The notes under the pieces: model-generated
The model's database searches: none
What the model was told of the DNA's origin: nothing
What the model saw: the letters and a program-made list of their open reading frames with translations, nothing else
Made by a program: the position numbers and the translations under genes
Part shown: positions 21,398 to 31,960 of the stretch, piece after piece
How the letters are laid out: each line of letters begins with the position of its first letter
Position numbering within the stretch: the first letter of the stretch is position 1
NCBI GenBank assembly: GCA_030762175.1
Contig: CM060835.1
Span: 83,540,001 to 83,604,000 of the forward strand
DNA: 64,000 nt
Direction of reading: 5' to 3'
Origin: Metallyticus violacea
Taxonomy: Eukaryota; Arthropoda; Insecta; Mantodea; Metallyticidae

Positions 21398-21398
<1 letters not shown>
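21116..21398 (-). mobile_element. SINE-B copy, near full length
   Basis: Minus-orientation SINE-B: tail (TTTATTTACGGACG), the CAGGGCGT...GGCCGATAAATTTTGC block, the CCTTCCGAAGGAAG dyad, GGATTTTTACTGCCCG, and the tRNA-like head (GAGGCAAGTATGGTTCCCA). The B box (minus strand) near 21340 is degraded. It adjoins an (AAT)n tract on its head side. Confidence 0.85.

Positions 21399-21433
<35 letters not shown>
21399..21433. repeat. (AAT)n microsatellite
   Basis: About 11 AAT units at the head end of SINE-B. Confidence 0.95.
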
Positions 21434-21434
<1 letters not shown>

Positions 21435-22981
21435 TACAATAATAATATAAATAAAATCGTATCAAACTATCTTCAGCCTAAAAGACGTATTTAAATATAC
21501 ATTAATTTCGCTTTTAGTGGGCCTATCTCTTTATTAAATTCGTATTATTAATAGTTAAAATTTAAAAATATTTATTATTTTAAAGATAGCAAAATATATG
21601 CATCCTACTGAGGTAAAAGTTCCTAAAATTCATGATAGAATAAAAAAAATGCTTACCTGTCGTTTAATTAATTTTTATTGTGGCATTTAAAATGTTTCAT
21701 TTAACTTTTAAAGTACTTCAAAAAATAAATATTTCATATATTTGTGTACTCTGTTTCGAATTTTTAATTGCTAGTAAATCTTCACTATACTATACTAACA
21801 ATAAAAAACCACAGTTTTTGCCCCCATCAAGTTAGTGATCGGTTATAATGTATTTTGAGGTGCCGGATGGGAAAATAACTCTCAACATTCTCCACAACGC
21901 AAGAATTTTTCATAAATTCAATCAGAAGGAATGTAAACTTTAGCGACTTTTTGCCCGTTAATTCTTCCTAACGCCATAAAGTTTATAATATTTAGAAAAT
22001 TGCGCACATTGGCAAATAAACATGCAAACTTTCATCATTCTATTTGCAACGATTTACTAAGTTTTTGTTACATAAATAGTTATTTTTTCATAACCTTCAA
22101 TTTATGTAGAATGTTTTCTTGTTTCTGTGCTTTCGTTTCCTTAAACAAAAGTAAAGACACTTAAAGTTTCTTTTCGTACTTTTTGTTGTTTTCCGAGAGT
22201 GGGCACACTGGTCCAAAAGTTTGTAAGCTCTTGTGACGCTCGTTTTACACCGTGTTTTATGTGAGACAAAATAGAAATGAAAAACCATAGATGTCTGTTG
22301 CTATGTTTGTGGGCAGTCACTCTACGGTTTCAGTGAAAGAAAACAATAAATATTATAAAAATTGCGTACTTTTTACACTTCGGCTTTACTATTAGAAAAT
22401 TTTGCTGCATAAATTTTGGGATAAACCTAAGTCAGTAGTTAAAATGAAAAGGACAAGTCCACGAATTTTGCTGTATTAATAGTGTGGCGTGAATAATCTA
22501 GTCATTACAATGCTTTTTAGCGCGTGACCAAAACAATGGGAGTGTTAAGGATAATGAATTCTCATGTAATCTATGCAAAGTGTCATTACCCGGCCCCCAG
22601 GTAAAACCTGCCAATTCCAGTTCTCCTATTCGCAGGGTTACTATAGTAGAATTTACAGAGAGGAGCAGTCTACAATGCTGGATATTCAGTTTTACAGCGA
22701 GGGTTAACATTTGCTAGTATTGCTGTAACTAATGAGATCAATGTTCAACATAGAATCCTTGATTAGTGATTGTTTACTGACCCTTCAAAATTAAGTTTGA
22801 GACTGTATTCACATCACAACTCAATTTTATACTTTAGAATTTCAAGGAAGCATATGAAACGATTTCAAATGTAAATATTGTGATGAATAAATGTGAATAA
22901 GCTGTGCTGATCTTAAGTTCTTCTCATTGTGAGAGTTTACAAAAAAAAATTATAAAATGTGCTCTAGTATCAGTAGTGTAA
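21434..22981. other. Unassigned AT-rich stretch
   Basis: No coding motif or repeat recognised; the minus-strand open frames 22097-22288 and 22498-22710 show no family signal. Confidence 0.4.
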
Positions 22982-23560
22982 TTGGGAAAACAAAGATTTA
23001 GTTTTAAGGCCAATGAATGTAGCAACAAAGATATTAACAAAGTAATCCGTTCTAGGAATACGACAGCATCTAGCATCTACTCAAGCAAAAAACTCCAAGA
23101 CTTTTCTATCATACATAGACGATGTTACTGTGGTATCGCACATATAAAGAAAAAAGACACACAATCTATTTTTAAACCAATTGTTAAATTAGAGCAAACA
23201 TTGGGTAATTCAAAAGGCCCTAGGCACCTTCATGACACAACGGGAATTTATAAAATACCATGCAAGTGCTGCAAAGTGTACATGAGTATGACCGGAAGAT
23301 CGATTAAAAAACGATTGCAGGAACAACAGCGATACCTTCGCCTTAATCAGCTGAACGATCTACTGTAGCAGAGCATGCCATGGCATACACTTTAATAAAA
23401 CAGAGGCGATTGCAACAACATAAGACTTTCCAGCCAGGAAGGAAGCATTGGAAATGCAACAACACCCAAGCAATTTTCACGGAAACGGCGGATATCACCT
23501 AAGTAGCACATGGAAATCAGTTTTCAAAATCCCCCTCTACCCCTTCCTCTACACACTTAC
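22982..23560 (+). pseudogene. Penelope-like element, GIY-YIG end (second family)
   Basis: The frame 22982-23368 holds SIFKPIVKLEQTLGNSKGPR (linker between RT and endonuclease) and then TGIYKIPCKCCKVYMSMTGRS, the GIY-YIG core. In intact relatives the second half is VYIG.TGRS; here YIG is YMS, so the motif is damaged. SIKKRLQEQQRYLRLNQ supplies the conserved Arg helix. After a frameshift come SAVAEHAMAYT and then HPSNFHGNGGYHLSSTWKSV, the usual C-terminal blocks (EHA, HPxNFNxxDGYxLSxxWxP). The reverse transcriptase upstream is absent. The core differs from the 3546 and 34275 relics, so a separate PLE lineage is represented. Confidence 0.8.
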
Positions 23561-23633
23561 TATTGATCGACCTTCTAAAATCAGCAGTGACGGATACTGT
23601 CGTCTTTTTGCAATCAGTTATTGTTCATCGTCC

Positions 23634-23689
23634 CTGATGATGCCAACCGCAGAAGTTGGTGAAAGCTATGGTAGTATATTAAACCATGG
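23634..23689 (+). ncRNA. Hammerhead-like core in the PLE 3' region
   Basis: CTGATGA (23634-23640) is followed by a 5-bp stem CCAAC/GTTGG (23643-23647 with 23655-23659, loop CGCAGAA) and GAAA (23661-23664). A 7-bp stem CTATGGT/ACCATGG (23666-23672 with 23683-23689) comes next. This is the order of a type I hammerhead: core box, stem II, GAAA, stem III. PLE terminal repeats are known to encode hammerhead motifs. The UH cleavage position and stem I are not clearly formed, so self-cleavage is doubtful in this copy. Confidence 0.35.
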
Positions 23690-23741
23690 ACCACGGCAAA
23701 ACAGCCCGGAAGAAGTTTACTATTTTAAACGATTATTATGA

Positions 23742-24756
23742 TAAAAATTGTGGAAAGAAGAAAGAATATTACCTGGAAAAAAGATTATAAAGACCCTGGA
23801 AAAAGACAGTGGATTCCCTTACCTTTAAGAGGCTTTATCGAATCTGACAACAAAAAAATTAAGGGAATGTTTTTTGCTAGAACTTACAGTTAAGAATCTT
23901 CTTTTAAGGACAATATGTTTGAATGAAAGCTCCAAATTGTGAAATATCCGCTTGACGTTCATTCAAAAGAGTGATAAGTGGATTTCCTGCGAATGGAATA
24001 AAGAGAAATATGAATTCCTAGAGTCAGAGCAACTGAACTTTTACAAATGTCTTTAAATAGATAAATCGATTAGCATGGAAACAATTCAACCAACATATAT
24101 CTGAGATGCTTCGCCGTTAAAGAGGCGATGGGACCCAGCCACTTTTAGTCTCTCAAACGAGAAAGCCAATAAAATAAGAGCGAGTCATTAAATAATAGGA
24201 GGCAATCAAAGAGACAGATTTTATTTACCTATTCCCAAATATATAAGTGTATTTAATTTTACACATTTAGTTTTCTGTACTTAGATTATGAATTTTGATA
24301 AATAGTCACTATTAATGTTGTTGCTCAAAAGCACCACCGTGCATTTAAATAACGCGTATTTATGCATCGTATATTAATATTATATATTTCCCTATACCTG
24401 TAACAACATTGCTTGTCACATAAATTGTTATTGTTGGAAAAATGATTCCATTTTTGAGTCAGCTTTCTGATCCTATTTTAATACTCATTTTGTGTTCGGC
24501 GAATGTTGTTACTTGGAAGTGTGATGTGAATTGATTTTTCAGTGCCAAAAGATAAAGCGGAAAAATCATGTTGTATAAGCAAATGAATCGGCAGCATTGA
24601 CTATTTCGTTGCTAATATTGACATTTAATTGAAATGTTGCTGTTTCTCTTGAACATCAGGTAATAAAACTATTTATGGGCTTTATTGATTAATCATGCGT
24701 TTTGTCTTTTTTGGTTATTAAGTAATTGGTTATTATAGGTTATTAAGTAATAAGTA
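23742..24756. other. Unassigned AT-rich stretch
   Basis: No gene or repeat recognised. Confidence 0.4.
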
Positions 24757-25262
24757 ACTACTTAGGACAAATAATTGCATTCCAGCAGATTATAGGCAAA
24801 GAAATGAGCAAAAGAATTTCCTTAGCATGGAGAACATTGATCCGAAAACAGAGGTTAGACGTGCTGGATCCATGCAGATCCCCAACACTGTTATATTGAT
24901 GCCAAACTTGGACCCTAACAGAAGTGAAAAAGAATAATGTTAGCATCAGCCAGTGTAAAATGGAGTGGAAAGTACTGGGGATATTCCTCATGGATAAAAC
25001 ATCATCAGTGGAATTAAGAAAGATGTAAGGACTAAACGACGTGGCTCAACGTGCAAACAACCTAAAATGGAAATGCGGCGTACATGTAATAAGGTTACCA
25101 AGCAACAGATGGGGACATATAGCTACCACATGGGACCTACGTATTGGTAGGAGAGGAAGAGGGAGACCTAGAACGAGGGAGGCAACCCCCTAAAGAAAGC
25201 AGCCGGGCCACACTGGACCAGAGTAGCACGGAACCGCAGTATCTGGAAGAATGAACGAATAA
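24757..25262 (+). pseudogene. RTE-like non-LTR retrotransposon, 3' coding end
   Basis: YLGQIIAFQ near 24757 starts the post-catalytic segment of an endonuclease/reverse transcriptase protein. ISLAWRTLIRKQR, TLLY.CQTWTLTE, SISQCKMEWKVLGIFLMDK, DVAQRANNLKWKCGVHVIR, NRWGHIATTWDLRIGRRGRG and RPRTR follow in the canonical order (YGAETW-like, AMERxMLGI-like, LKWxWAGHVxR-like, GRPxTRW-like). Three or more stops interrupt it. Only the C-terminal portion is present, as expected of a 5'-truncated insertion. It is probably unrelated to the R1-like copy at 16321. Confidence 0.75.
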
Positions 25263-25398
25263 GTGAGTGTATTTATGCAAATTTACATATTTCGCATGAG
25301 TATGTGCCTTTCATAATACACAAAAAGTACATTATTAAAAAAATAAGTAAATAAGCTCTATCTCCATTGCTTATTGCTTATTGCTTATTAAGAACCTT

Positions 25399-25437
25399 AA
25401 TAATAATAATAATAATAATAATAAAAATAATAATAAT
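25399..25437. repeat. (AAT)n microsatellite
   Basis: About 12 AAT units with one interruption. It lies between the RTE-like and the minus-strand non-LTR relics and could be a retroelement tail. Confidence 0.9.
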
Positions 25438-25529
25438 CTCAATATTATTTTCATATACACATAACAGAATATGGAACCCCTTCCCCCTTGTCAGTGGAAT
25501 AAGTAAACACAATACATACGTACTTTTTT

Positions 25530-26640
25530 TTTTTAAAAAAAAATTCAGTCCAGTTTCCCCTGTCCCTCCCCCGGTTTTCAGCCTTTTCAGCCTTCAGGTG
25601 TCTCACCTTCGACATGAATTTGCCTACCTGCTCCTCATCCTTGCCTGTCATCAGAGCCCAGCATTCCCCTTGCCCTCTGTTAGAGTCAGTAAAGGAAGGC
25701 AGCAGGTAGTTCTTCCACCTCAGTGCTGTTGTTACAGTTCCCTAGAATGTGCGACCATGGTTCTTCCTCTCCACATAAAGGACAAATTCTCAGTTCATTT
25801 TCACCTGAGATTCTGATCTGCCGCCTTGCTTCAAGCTTAAACCACGCCAGTCCCTGTTTAATGAGTCTGGTCCCTGTTTTGATGCACTGCTTCGTCTTCC
25901 ATCCAAATTTTAACCCAATTTCCACTTCTAACGAGATTTTCTCTCCACATTGTGCGATTGTAAACTGCCTGTCTATATCCTTCAGGCGGTTCGGTTCCTA
26001 ACCTTCCTCCACACAGTTCTCCTGTTACTTTGGCCCGCTGTCCAAATATTTCTCAACCCGATGATTTTTAACCCCTTTCTCAATTTGAAGGACCATGTCT
26101 TATTGCCTTCCAATCTAAGCTGCTCCTTGAAGCAGATTGTTCTAATTAAAGATTGATCTCCCAGAATAACTTTTAACCAATATTTCATTATTCTACTTTT
26201 ATATTTTATTGCTTTACTATGAACCCCAAATTCTCTTTTAATTTCGCAGTTCGCCGTACTTCACTCTACCCCCAAAATCCTTTTCAAAAAACGCATACAG
26301 ATGCTTCGTTTGCTCCTAGATTCCCGCGCCATATGTCATCATACATCTAACCAGAGCCCCGTAAATGGTTTCCAGTAAACCTACCGGCAGATCTGGAATT
26401 CTGCTGCGTTTACAGAGAATCTCCGTGGCCTTCATTCCCGCCTAGTGTTTCATGGTCTGAACGTGCTTTGTTCCTTGTCCGTTCATTGTAAAAGTAAGTC
26501 CTAGGTACTCTTAAGTTCTTAATGTTAACGTCCTCCTTACGTTCAAGTCTCTTCACTGCTATAGACTGCTCCGTTCTTGAAAGTCGTTGTTTTCGTTTTG
26601 TTTTCGTTAACTGTGAGTAGCCATTCTCCGCAATAAGTAC
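25530..26640 (-). pseudogene. Non-LTR retrotransposon ORF2 C-terminal relic
   Basis: On the minus strand from about 26640: traces of KTK...FK, LRVPRTYF (YLG-type) and TFTMNG; IYGALVRCMMTYGAGI near 26370-26330 (the YGAELW position); IMKYWLKVILG near 26180; then a long charged region. ELRICPLCGEEEPWSHILGNC at 25753-25815 is a CPxC...H...C zinc knuckle. The ending LMTGKDEEQVGKFMSKVRHL (near 25600) fits the last helix of these proteins. Several frameshifts and stops break it. The order matches the insect non-LTR type with a C-terminal CCHC knuckle. The RT catalytic core lies outside or was never inserted. Confidence 0.7.
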
Positions 26641-27658
26641 CTGGAGATGCCTAGGAACAGAGCCGCAGAAAGAACAACCGATGCCAATTGTGAAAGTGTA
26701 CCAACTTATGACTGATAAAACTTATCGCAACTAAACTATTGAATCTAAGACGTTATATATTCGCACTTAAATGTGAATAAGTTGTTGTTGATGAATTAAT
26801 GATTGAGAGTGTTCTTTTGTTAAATTACAATACATGGTGGCATTACCATTGCATTGCTTGAGACTCGATTTTTCTGGCTTTCTTTCCTTTCTTTACCAAT
26901 GAAAAATTATTTACAGCCTTGGTTCTTTTAACAAGTATCTCTGGAATCATTGTTAATGAATTTTGATACTTTTATCTCTTATTTGATGTACTTTAAAGAA
27001 CATATCTTCTTCTTTTCATCTTTGTTCAGTTTTTGCTTTTTTCATATTTCTCAAAGAGTAAATAGTCTGATTCTTTATCACAAGATTTGTAAACCCCTTA
27101 GTTTATCATTTATAAAATATAGTTTTAATGTACTTAATTTCTCGAGCACAGCATATTGTTAAATGTAATAGATTTATACAAATAAATCATCTTAGTTTTT
27201 GGCCACTTTAATTAAAAAATTGCTTCCAAAACCGACGATGGTTACTTTGCTGATTCTTCTATTACATTCTCTATAGATTATCATATTTATCACTTTCATT
27301 TGTTTTTCTCTGTTTGTTGTCATAATTAATTTCATTATAAATACTGCATTTTTTTTTTTCCTTTTTCCTTCTATCTCTTGTAGGATATATTCATAATATT
27401 ACTAAATGCCTAAAGCTTATTTTAATTATTACTGTTATAATTCTCTCATTTATAAACCTGTAGCTTTCGATACTTGATTTAAATTTAATAGATGTAAAAA
27501 GGACCTTCCTACTTGCACTTTTATTTTGTGGGACGTCACTGTTAACCCTGACAGAATTTTTAAGTTCCTTAATTGATTTTCTTTTCTTATTAGTTTCTAT
27601 TCTAACCACTATATATACATGTATATACATAAAATAAAAATAAAGTAACACTATTAAC
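26641..27658. other. Unassigned AT-rich stretch
   Basis: No gene; the plus-strand frame 26950-27162 and minus-strand frame 27391-27660 are compositionally biased. Confidence 0.4.
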
Positions 27659-27779
27659 AATGTAACAAATTAACAGTAACTATAAAAGTAGAAAAGGATA
27701 AAACACTAATGTGTTTTAGAAAAGTGATAAAGTGATAAAACACTTTCTACTTTTATAATTACTGTTAATTTGTTACATT
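27659..27779. repeat. Near-perfect inverted repeat, 36-bp arms
   Basis: Arms 27659-27694 and 27744-27779 are reverse complements with a single mismatch, around a 49-base spacer. The spacer has its own small hairpin, AAAACAC/GTGTTTT around TAAT (27700-27717). It could be a foldback element or the stem of a long hairpin transcript. Confidence 0.9.
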
Positions 27780-28085
27780 ATATACATATATCTATATACT
27801 ATTTTCTCTAATTCTACCTCTTTCATTTCTAGTTACCTTAATTTAATATTTCACATGTAGGATAGTTTACCAACCTATTGCATAAACCCCAATTGCCAAA
27901 ATTTATTTAGGTGTTTCTTCTCTAAAAATCTCTGTTATCGCAAATATTGACGTTAATTTAAGTTGTTCTATTACTAGAAAATTTTCAGTAATTTTTGTAA
28001 TTTAATTTTAAGTTGCATAGTATACTAATTATTTAACTTTCAACCATAAACTCTAAATCAAACTAGCCATCCGCGAATCAGAAAT

Positions 28086-28126
<41 letters not shown>

Positions 28127-28969
28127 ATATTCAATTTCCCTTTTCTGTAAACTTACTTACGATTGTTCGGAGAAAAACATATTTCATAAGTGTAAAATAA
28201 CTAAATATTCTAGTAATATACGCTCTATCTATGAAAATGTTTCATGTTCTAAAAAAAAAATCTAAATCTGAAACTCTTTCTAGTTTCAAGCATTTCGTAG
28301 TAATTCCCAACCAATATAAGAAAATATTCTGGGACATTTCTTCAACATATTAAACATCCTAGATTTAGTTAAAAGTACAACTAGTACGTGGCACAAATTT
28401 ATAGAAGGATCTATAGACCTTCGAGAGATATATCATTTTAAGAAAATGGCATCCAACAAAATGTATTCTTAATACTAACATCTCTTAGCATTTTCATTCC
28501 ATAAGAATAGCTCACACACCAAGTATTCATCCTTTGGAGGTTTTAGGTTCATTTTCCACATTTCCCACAAGTTTCCCTGATTCTGAAAAGGCGAATACCA
28601 GGTAACTAGAATTCGGAGTCTCCTGGCTAATCCACGTCATTATTATTAGTTTATTCCATTGACCATCCGGAAGATCTATAGCAATCAGAATAGGGCATTA
28701 AAATAACAAAAATGTTTATATTTTCACACACCAGACAAAAAACGTCCTAGTTTGACATTTCATCTGTTGCTAGTTCATTAACTTAATATGTGTTTTTTGC
28801 TGCATTACTCACCCTCACTGAGTTCCAAATGTGCTTTTCATTTACACAATTACATTTGTGTTTCAATCGGTAGATTAAGGCTTCATAGAGGTACAGCGGC
28901 CGTAGTCCATAAATGCGATGATGTGTTGGATTCCACTTGTTCGTTTTATTTGGCAGATTAAGCAATGGT
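27780..28969. other. AT-rich stretch with poly-A tract
   Basis: No gene. A 38-base poly-A run at 28087-28124 may mark a retroposon tail, but the sequence before it is not recognised. Confidence 0.45.
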
Positions 28970-29147
28970 ATAACTGAGTGCGGTCAGCTCGTTTTCACCG
29001 AGACGAACCAGGTTCGATCCCAGTGGCCGTAAATGGGATTTGTGCCTTTCAAAGTGGATCCAGGAAGTTTTTTCCGAGTGCTCCGGTTTCCCTCGCAATT
29101 CATTCTGCCCATTACTCTATCATTTGCATCTCCATGTTTTTATAATT
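28970..29147 (+). mobile_element. tRNA-headed SINE fragment, third type
   Basis: A B box GGTTCGATCC (29011-29020) follows a degenerate A-box region (GGTCAGCTCG). The body contains TTCCGAGTGCTCCGGTTTCC, unlike SINE-A and SINE-B. It ends where SINE-B begins. Confidence 0.5.
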
Positions 29148-29412
29148 CACTTGCCTCCTACACCCAAGAACGCGGGTTCGAACCCGGCCAGGACCGATGG
29201 ATTTTTTCGGGCGTAAAAATCGTAAGTATGGCTTCCTTTGGAAGGGAAGTAAAGCCGTGGGTCCCGTGTCGTACATTTACGGCACGAAAAAGAACCTCAA
29301 GCCTGAAAGAGAGGCCTCTGAGCAAAATTTGTCGGCCGTTTCACGCCCTGAGTTGAATGGGACGCTAATGACCTGAGATGTTAAAGAGCGTCCTTAAATA
29401 AATCAATCAATC
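29148..29412 (+). mobile_element. SINE-B copy (left arm of inverted pair)
   Basis: The B box GGTTCGAACCC is at 29175-29185, then CCGGCCAGGACCGATGG, GGGCGTAAAAATC, the TTCCTTTGGAAGGGAAGTAA block, TTTACGGCACG, GTCGGCCGTTTCACGCCC and TGTTAAAGAGCGTCC. The A-box side is truncated. The tail is an (AATC)-like run. An opposed copy starts about 50 bases downstream. Confidence 0.9.
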
Positions 29413-29462
29413 TTTATAATTCAGTGTGGTGCGTCTTGCTAACTCTTATGCTCTAAGAATTT

Positions 29463-29738
29463 TTTTTATTTGCTTATTTACGGGCGCTCTTTAGCATCTC
29501 AGTTCATCAACGTCCCATTCTATTCAGGGCATGAAACGGCCGATATATTTTGCTCAAAGGTCTCTTCTTACAGGCTTTTCGTACCGTAAATGTACGACAC
29601 GGGACCCACGGCCTTACTTCCCTTCCAAAGGAAGCCATACTTAGGATTTTTACGCCCGAAAAAGTCCATCAATCCTGGTTGGGTTTGAACCCGCGATCTT
29701 GGGTTTAGAAAGCAAGTAGGATTACCACCCAGACCGAC
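29463..29738 (-). mobile_element. SINE-B copy (right arm of inverted pair)
   Basis: The full set of SINE-B blocks is present in reverse order, ending in the tRNA-like head (GTTTGAACCC, then ATTACCACCCAGACCG). It is tail-to-tail with 29148-29412. Confidence 0.9.
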
Positions 29739-31676
29739 TACGCTCTGGGAATGGCTCATACTACTGTACCCTGCGGAACTCCAGTTTAGCTTGCGTGACT
29801 GAGTTAGGATCATTATGTAACTTCTTATTACAACATTGTTTTGTATGAAGTTTACTGTACAATCACACTCTGATATATATGTTGTCCTGAGACTCCCATA
29901 TTATTTTTTCTCAAGCTGAGACAGTACTTTTAAGAGGTGTCATCCAACTGTTTTTCAGTAACGGGACAGATTTTTTTTTTCTCCCAAGAAGTTGTCCAGG
30001 GGCTCCTTACGTTTTTAATTATGGTTATTATGCTTAAAAGAATTACTCCGGTCTTCAAAATACAACATTAAACTACACATATATTTGCTCGTAAGGTTCA
30101 TTTATGACTGACTGACTAAAAAAACCGAAGGAACAAGGAAATAGTTGGAAATATAGGTAGATGTAATCTCTATTCCCGTTATTAATTGTAAAGTTTCTCT
30201 TTCTGTGTACTGAAGCGACCTTGCACTGGCGTTACTTTGTTGTTCATAGAATGCAAAGCTCTGCAGTTTCTTAGAATCGGAAATAACCCAGCCTTTCTGT
30301 TCTCGTTCACTTATTCAGCATAGTACGTAGGTACTGGATTTAATTACGATCTTATATTTTATGTTATTAAGAAACATAACAAACTACCCCTTCGAGGGTC
30401 AGAGAAAAGACCCCATAAGCCATTGTGTGATAACTCTCGTACATCAGAATATTTACATCCTAATGCATTTTTGAGCATGTTATGAATTTCTAACTCGGAA
30501 AAAATATTCACATATTCCTAAACTGAAAATATGCGGTGAAATTAGTTCTTGCATTAATAGCAAAACAGTCATAGACTCTAAGTATGTCACTCTTTCGTGT
30601 TTTCAAAAAATGTCGAAATATACGTAAAAGCAATTTTTAAGCTTTGTTATATGCTAGAAATCAAAATATTTTTTTCACAATTTTATATTACTTTAAGTCA
30701 AGTTAATTACATTTATTAAAATAGTAAAAGGTAACGTTCTGTGCTGTACTGTATACCGCTTTTCCCAGCGGCGCTTGAAGCTCGTGCAAATATCTCATGA
30801 ATATAAAATGTGCATAAAACTTGAAAAGCTTATTATGCATTTCTTACGGCTTTATCGCAAACACGGCTAGCATTTTAAATGAGTCATTCTTATTGATAAA
30901 TCTTCATATAAGGTACTGCACACAGCTACTTATAAAATAACTTGCAATCAAAGAAAGTCAGAAGTCAAATGAGATAATGAAAATGTCAACATTATACCCT
31001 TCAACGCTTGTATTAATAACCTTGCTCCATCCCAGTGTCTGTTGTTATTGTTTTCGTCTACAGTAACACACGAAAAACTTGGAAATGTTCTGATGTTACT
31101 TTCGTACATCAAAGATTGAACATAAACTGTGAATTTCTCCTGTTTCTTATATTATTAAGAGTATTTAGGGGTTCCTTACACAACGAATAAATTGATAAAT
31201 AATTTTACTCTCCCTTTTGCACCCAATTTCTGCTAGCACTGAACATGTACTGAAAGTGTAAACGTTGTTTTAATGAGAAAATTGTTATATATCTCGTTCC
31301 TCACGCGTATCATATTAACGTAACATAAACAGATGTACGACTGTAAAACGAAAAGCCATCAAGACTTGCCCTGTACTATAGCTATATGTGCTGCATTTGT
31401 TACAAGTATCTTTTACACTCCATCTGTAGATTATTTGCAAATCAAAAATATTAGAAGGGTTTATTTTTGTCCCAAGGGATTTAAGTATAATAGAAAACAT
31501 AAATGAAACCAAAACATAACGACCAGACTGTGAATTCAATCTTTTACATTAAGCCTTACAATAAATAATTTATCACAGCCGTTTAGTACAATTTGTACAG
31601 GCGAAGGTTATATATATAAAACGGTTTTAAAATTACTTTCGCTGATATCAGAAACGTGTATATTCATGGCTACAGG
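29739..31676. other. Unassigned AT-rich stretch
   Basis: No gene, tandem repeat or window-internal repeat recognised. Confidence 0.4.
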
Positions 31677-31960
31677 CGACCACAGGTGACCGAGATCGTT
31701 AAGACACGGTCGCGTGAGCTGAGATCTGAAGTTCGATTTCCACCAGGACCGTCCTCGGGAGGCGAGAGGACTGAGTTTTTTTTTTTTTTCCTTTGTCCTT
31801 AAAAATGGCAAATGCCGAGAAGGTGTCCTAAATTTAGGCTTGGAACGCTTCCTTCCTTAAAAAATATCCTTTCCCAGTTTATCATTTCATCTCGTGTATC
31901 ATAAGGTCTAACGCCTGTGATGCCTCATTATTAAAAACGGGCCATAAACACTATTAAAAT
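31677..31960 (+). mobile_element. SINE-A copy, near full length
   Basis: The head (GTGACCGAGATCGTTAAG, B box GTTCGATTTCC near 31731), the CCAGGACCGTCCTC junction, body (AAATGGCAAATGCCGAGAAG, GGAACGCTTCCTTCC) and tail (AACGGGCCATAAACACTA) are all present. A poly-T run has expanded at about 31777. Confidence 0.88.
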
